Translations under genes and position numbers: made by a program
Shown here: positions 61,797 through 64,000 of the stretch, piece by piece
Position numbering within the stretch: the first letter of the stretch is position 1
Layout: each line of letters starts with the position of its first letter
Source: Pseudopedobacter sp044361595
GTDB lineage: Bacteria; Bacteroidota; Bacteroidia; Sphingobacteriales; Sphingobacteriaceae
NCBI GenBank assembly: GCA_044361595.1
Contig: JBIKIN010000013.1
Coordinates: forward strand, 61,003 to 125,002
DNA length: 64,000 bases
Direction: 5' to 3'
The notes under the pieces: generated by a model
What the model was told of the DNA's origin: nothing
Database searches by the model: none
What the model saw: the letters and a program-made list of their open reading frames with translations, nothing else

Positions 61797-64000
61797 TTAG
61801 AAATTTTGCAAAATGGCTGCATAATAAGTAGTACCATCAAAAATGAGGGTAACAATATCAGTTTTACCAGCCCCAGTTGTTATTGTTGGTGCAGTACCGC
61901 CAGACCATTTCCAATTTGTAGTAGGAAAAGTTACTGTTTTAGCCCCAGTTCCATCTTGAGTAAACTCTATGATATAAGTACCTGGAGTTGGATTTGTAAA
62001 AGACAGCGTACTAATATTTGTTCCTAAAGTAACCTGAAATAAATTTCCATTTGATAGGTTAATTGTGGTAGTTGCCGCCGCTGCAACAACTGGTGCTGTA
62101 ATGGTATATGTTCTGGCAGTTACATTACCACTGAATGTTTTTGCCCCAGCAATTGTTTGTGTACCCGTAGTAATCACGCCGCCATTATTTCCATCCGCAG
62201 GTTGTAGGGTTAAATTTGAGCCACTAATTGATGCACCATTTGCGTTTGGTGTTGACCCAATAGCGACCATTGCAGAAACACCTGCTGGTGCTGTCCAAGA
62301 TGCTAACCCAGAAGCGTTAGTTGTTAATACCTGTCCTGCTGTAGAATTATGAGCATTCGGGTAAGTAACTGTACCAGAGGTAATTGTACCGCTAGTTTTA
62401 ACATTTGTTACGCTACTATTACCTAGTTGAATACCGTTTGATGTTGTAGCTATTGCTCCATAACCAATTGCGGTTGCGTTTGTAGTACTTACGCCAGTAA
62501 CATCAGTTAAAGCGCCTATGACAGTGTTATTATCAGCGCCACTAATACTTAAACCAGCTTGATAGCCTAAGGCAGTATTTCTACTTGCATTTTGATTTTT
62601 TAAAGCCTCTGTTCCAACTGCTGTATTATTTAAATTTGTTGTTCCTTCAAATAAGGACCTAGAACCTATAGCGATATTGTTCGCCCCGGTTGTGTTTTTG
62701 TACATGGCATTGGTTCCATAGGCGCTGTTACTACTTCCAGTAGTATTTAGAAATAAAGATTCTACACCTATTGCGGCATTGTCGTTACCTGAAACATTGG
62801 AATAAAGGGTTAGATTACCTAATGCAACGTTTCCACTTCCAGTAGTATTATCGTTTAGAGCTTTTACACCCACCCCTGTATTACTATTTCCTGTAGTGTT
62901 TTTCAAAAGAGTTTGGCCACCAATTGCGGTATTATTTGCTCCTATTGTGTTAGCCGTTAATGCGTTGAAACCAAAGGCAGTATTAACATATCCAGTGGTA
63001 TTACTTTTTAGAGACAAAACCCCTATGGCGGTGTTACTTGATATATTACTGGCTCCTTTACCTATAGTTAAACCATTAACTAATGCATCTACACTAAATG
63101 TTTTTACTCCTGCGATAGTTTGTGCAGTTGTTAAATCAACAAAAGTACCTGATGCTGCGGCCGGTATTACCCAGCTTGGTACTCCGCTAGTTAGCGTTAA
63201 TACCTGTCCATCACTTCCTTTAGGTAAAAAAGTAGTGGTATTTGTCGCTGTTTGATAAGGTATAGAACCTGATACTCCACCTTGTAAATTTGTAGCTGAC
63301 CCTGCATTACCTGTAATGGTGGTTTGATCGCCGGTGTTGGTACCCGATTGATTGCTAAGTTTTGCGATTTCTGTTGCATTAATTAATCTCTCTCCTGTTA
63401 CCTTATCAACTTTATTGGCTAATGCAGGAACTTTTGGCGCATCTGCCGTTCCGCCTAAATCTCCAGCTAATTGAATTTTTCCTTTAATTGAAGAGCTAGC
63501 ATCTGCTAAAGTTGAGCCATCAGCACCTGCTGGCCCTTGCAATCCAGTTGCGCCGACATCACCTTTATCGCCTTTTATTCCTTGAGGGCCAGTTGCACCA
63601 ACCGCCCCAGCTTGACCTGTATTTCCTGTATCTCCTTTTGAACCGGCTGGGCCTGTATTTCCTATTAGACCTTGTGGACCAGTTGATCCAGTATTTCCTA
63701 TTGGACCTTGTGCACCTTGTGCTCCTGTATCTCCTTTGTCGCCCTTCGATCCAGTTGCTCCAGCTACGCCTTGTAGACCTTGTGCACCTTGTGCTCCCGT
63801 ATCTCCTTTGTCGCCCTTCGATCCGGTTGCTCCAGCTACGCCTTGTAAACCTTGCGCTCCAGTATTTCCTATTGGACCTTGTGCTCCTTGTGCTCCTGTA
63901 TCTCCTTTATCGCCCTTCGAACCGGTTGCTCCAGCTACACCTTGTAAACCTTGCGCTCCAGTATTTCCTATTGGACCTTGTGATCCTTGTGCTCCTGTAT
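61797..64000 (-). CDS. collagen-like/YadA-head-like/phage-tail-fibre-like adhesin (5' end outside window)
   Basis: The frame is open to the window edge, so the start is not seen; an internal TTG at 63542 is not a real start. Reading from the N-terminal side: collagen-like GXY triplets (63513 to the edge), a linker typical of tail fibres (IQLAGDLGGTADAPKVP, TGDQTTITGNAGSATNL, GQVLTLTSGVPSW), about nine 17-residue NTAxG repeats, a second AGQVLTTNASGLASW linker, and a C-terminal 95-residue domain (TLSFTNPTPGTYIIEFTQDGTGAKTVTFPTTNWKW, FDGTTYYAAILQNF) like those of phage tail fibres. Likely a trimeric surface fibre (inference). Confidence 0.85.
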   Translation of the reverse strand, partial: TGAQGSQGPIGNTGAQGLQGVAGATGSKGDKGDTGAQGAQGPIGNTGAQGLQGVAGATGSKGDKGDTGAQGAQGLQGVAGATGSKGDKGDTGAQGAQGPIGNTGSTGPQGLIGNTGPAGSKGDTGNTGQAGAVGATGPQGIKGDKGDVGATGLQGPAGADGSTLADASSSIKGKIQLAGDLGGTADAPKVPALANKVDKVTGERLINATEIAKLSNQSGTNTGDQTTITGNAGSATNLQGGVSGSIPYQTATNTTTFLPKGSDGQVLTLTSGVPSWVIPAAASGTFVDLTTAQTIAGVKTFSVDALVNGLTIGKGASNISSNTAIGVLSLKSNTTGYVNTAFGFNALTANTIGANNTAIGGQTLLKNTTGNSNTGVGVKALNDNTTGSGNVALGNLTLYSNVSGNDNAAIGVESLFLNTTGSSNSAYGTNAMYKNTTGANNIAIGSRSLFEGTTNLNNTAVGTEALKNQNASRNTALGYQAGLSISGADNNTVIGALTDVTGVSTTNATAIGYGAIATTSNGIQLGNSSVTNVKTSGTITSGTVTYPNAHNSTAGQVLTTNASGLASWTAPAGVSAMVAIGSTPNANGASISGSNLTLQPADGNNGGVITTGTQTIAGAKTFSGNVTARTYTITAPVVAAAATTTINLSNGNLFQVTLGTNISTLSFTNPTPGTYIIEFTQDGTGAKTVTFPTTNWKWSGGTAPTITTGAGKTDIVTLIFDGTTYYAAILQNF
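62553..63035 (-). repeat. 17-residue repeats in the adhesin
   Basis: Nine units plus a partial one of the form N-T-A-I-G-x-x-(A/S)-L-x-x-N-T-T-G-x-x, almost all exactly 17 residues (51 bp). The G at position 5 and G at position 15 are nearly constant. They resemble YadA/trimeric adhesin head repeats, which are usually 14 residues. Confidence 0.85.
63513..64000 (-). repeat. collagen-like GXY repeat tract with DNA-level modules
   Basis: Uninterrupted Gly-X-Y triplets to the window edge, rich in GAQ, GDK, GDT, GAT and GPI. At the DNA level the word starting GCTCC(T/C)GTATCTCCTTT recurs at 63721, 63793 and 63892 and begins again at 63991, giving modules of 72, 99 and 99 bp (8, 11 and 11 triplets). 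Confidence 0.9.

Noticed and set aside
61749..62352. Plus-strand frames inside the adhesin gene
   Set aside because: Antisense shadows of the repeat-rich frame; composition (Val/Ala/Pro-rich) comes from complementing Thr/Gly-rich codons.
62553..64000. CRISPR-like periodic DNA in the adhesin gene
   Set aside because: The periodicity is explained by in-frame 17-residue and GXY protein repeats.
55136..64000. Prophage or phage tail region
   Set aside because: No capsid, terminase, portal, integrase or lysis genes are visible, and the eight proteins have signal peptides. Only the adhesin's domains are phage-like. The sequence beyond 64000 could change this.

Overview
The window looks like chromosomal DNA of a member of the Bacteroidota, most likely a Sphingobacteriaceae relative such as Pedobacter. 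This is inferred from the AT-rich base composition, promoters of the TTTG-N19/20-TAnnTTTG type (clear before rpmH and rpsO), almost no Shine-Dalgarno sites, several TTG starts, exported proteins whose mature end begins with Gln, and gene families such as DUF2490, DUF1015, UbiD, POT and the phoH-purC-STAS-rnz group. No IS element, CRISPR array or rRNA operon is visible.

Layout. 1-4.2 kb: a Tat-exported flavin amine oxidase, a Tat-exported HisC-like aminotransferase and an exported Hint-domain protein. 4.3-7.7 kb (minus): phoH-purC-STAS-rnz. 7.8-12.9 kb: SAM hydrolase-like protein, ABM protein, coiled-coil protein, MsbA-type ABC exporter, beta-CASP nuclease. 13-17.6 kb: DUF1015, then tgt-lptG-EamA. 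An 877-bp AT-rich gap precedes a large exported HExxH/propeller protein (18.5-21.3 kb). 21.9-25.5 kb: a Fic enzyme with a probable operator cluster, queG and a Tet-like MFS pump. 25.5-30.1 kb (minus): small envelope proteins, a TPR histidine kinase broken by one in-frame stop, tRNA-Arg(CCG) and ychF. 30.4-31.7 kb: three tandem membrane paralogues. 31.7-40.6 kb (minus): UbiD, GT2, POT, thiolase, tsaB, yidD-rnpA-rpmH and mscL. 40.7-50.4 kb: rpoN, rpsO, DUF547, GT2, VOC, PlsC and two peptidases. 50.5-55 kb: a decayed PH-domain gene, then a signalling island with a multi-PAS histidine kinase and three receiver proteins, one with an altered phosphoacceptor.

55.1-64 kb (minus) is the most unusual part. 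Eight closely spaced genes encode secreted proteins with signal peptides. In seven of them a conserved short motif (about QVxPISFFxxK) sits right at the predicted mature N-terminus, followed by unrelated or divergent adhesion folds: LamG-like, fibrinogen-like, discoidin-like or glycine-rich. Upstream lies the 3' part of a large protein with collagen-like GXY repeats, 17-residue YadA-head-like repeats and a phage tail-fibre-like C-terminal domain. I read this as a surface or appendage adhesin locus with a shared N-terminal address or assembly tag. That function is inference.

Housekeeping themes include queuosine (tgt, queG), RNA processing (rnz, beta-CASP nuclease, rnpA), tRNA modification (tsaB) and envelope lipids and LPS (lptG, PlsC). 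Intergenic regions carry several repeat families: 16-bp tandem arrays, a dispersed element with conserved ends and a variable middle, and GATGCTGA palindromes.
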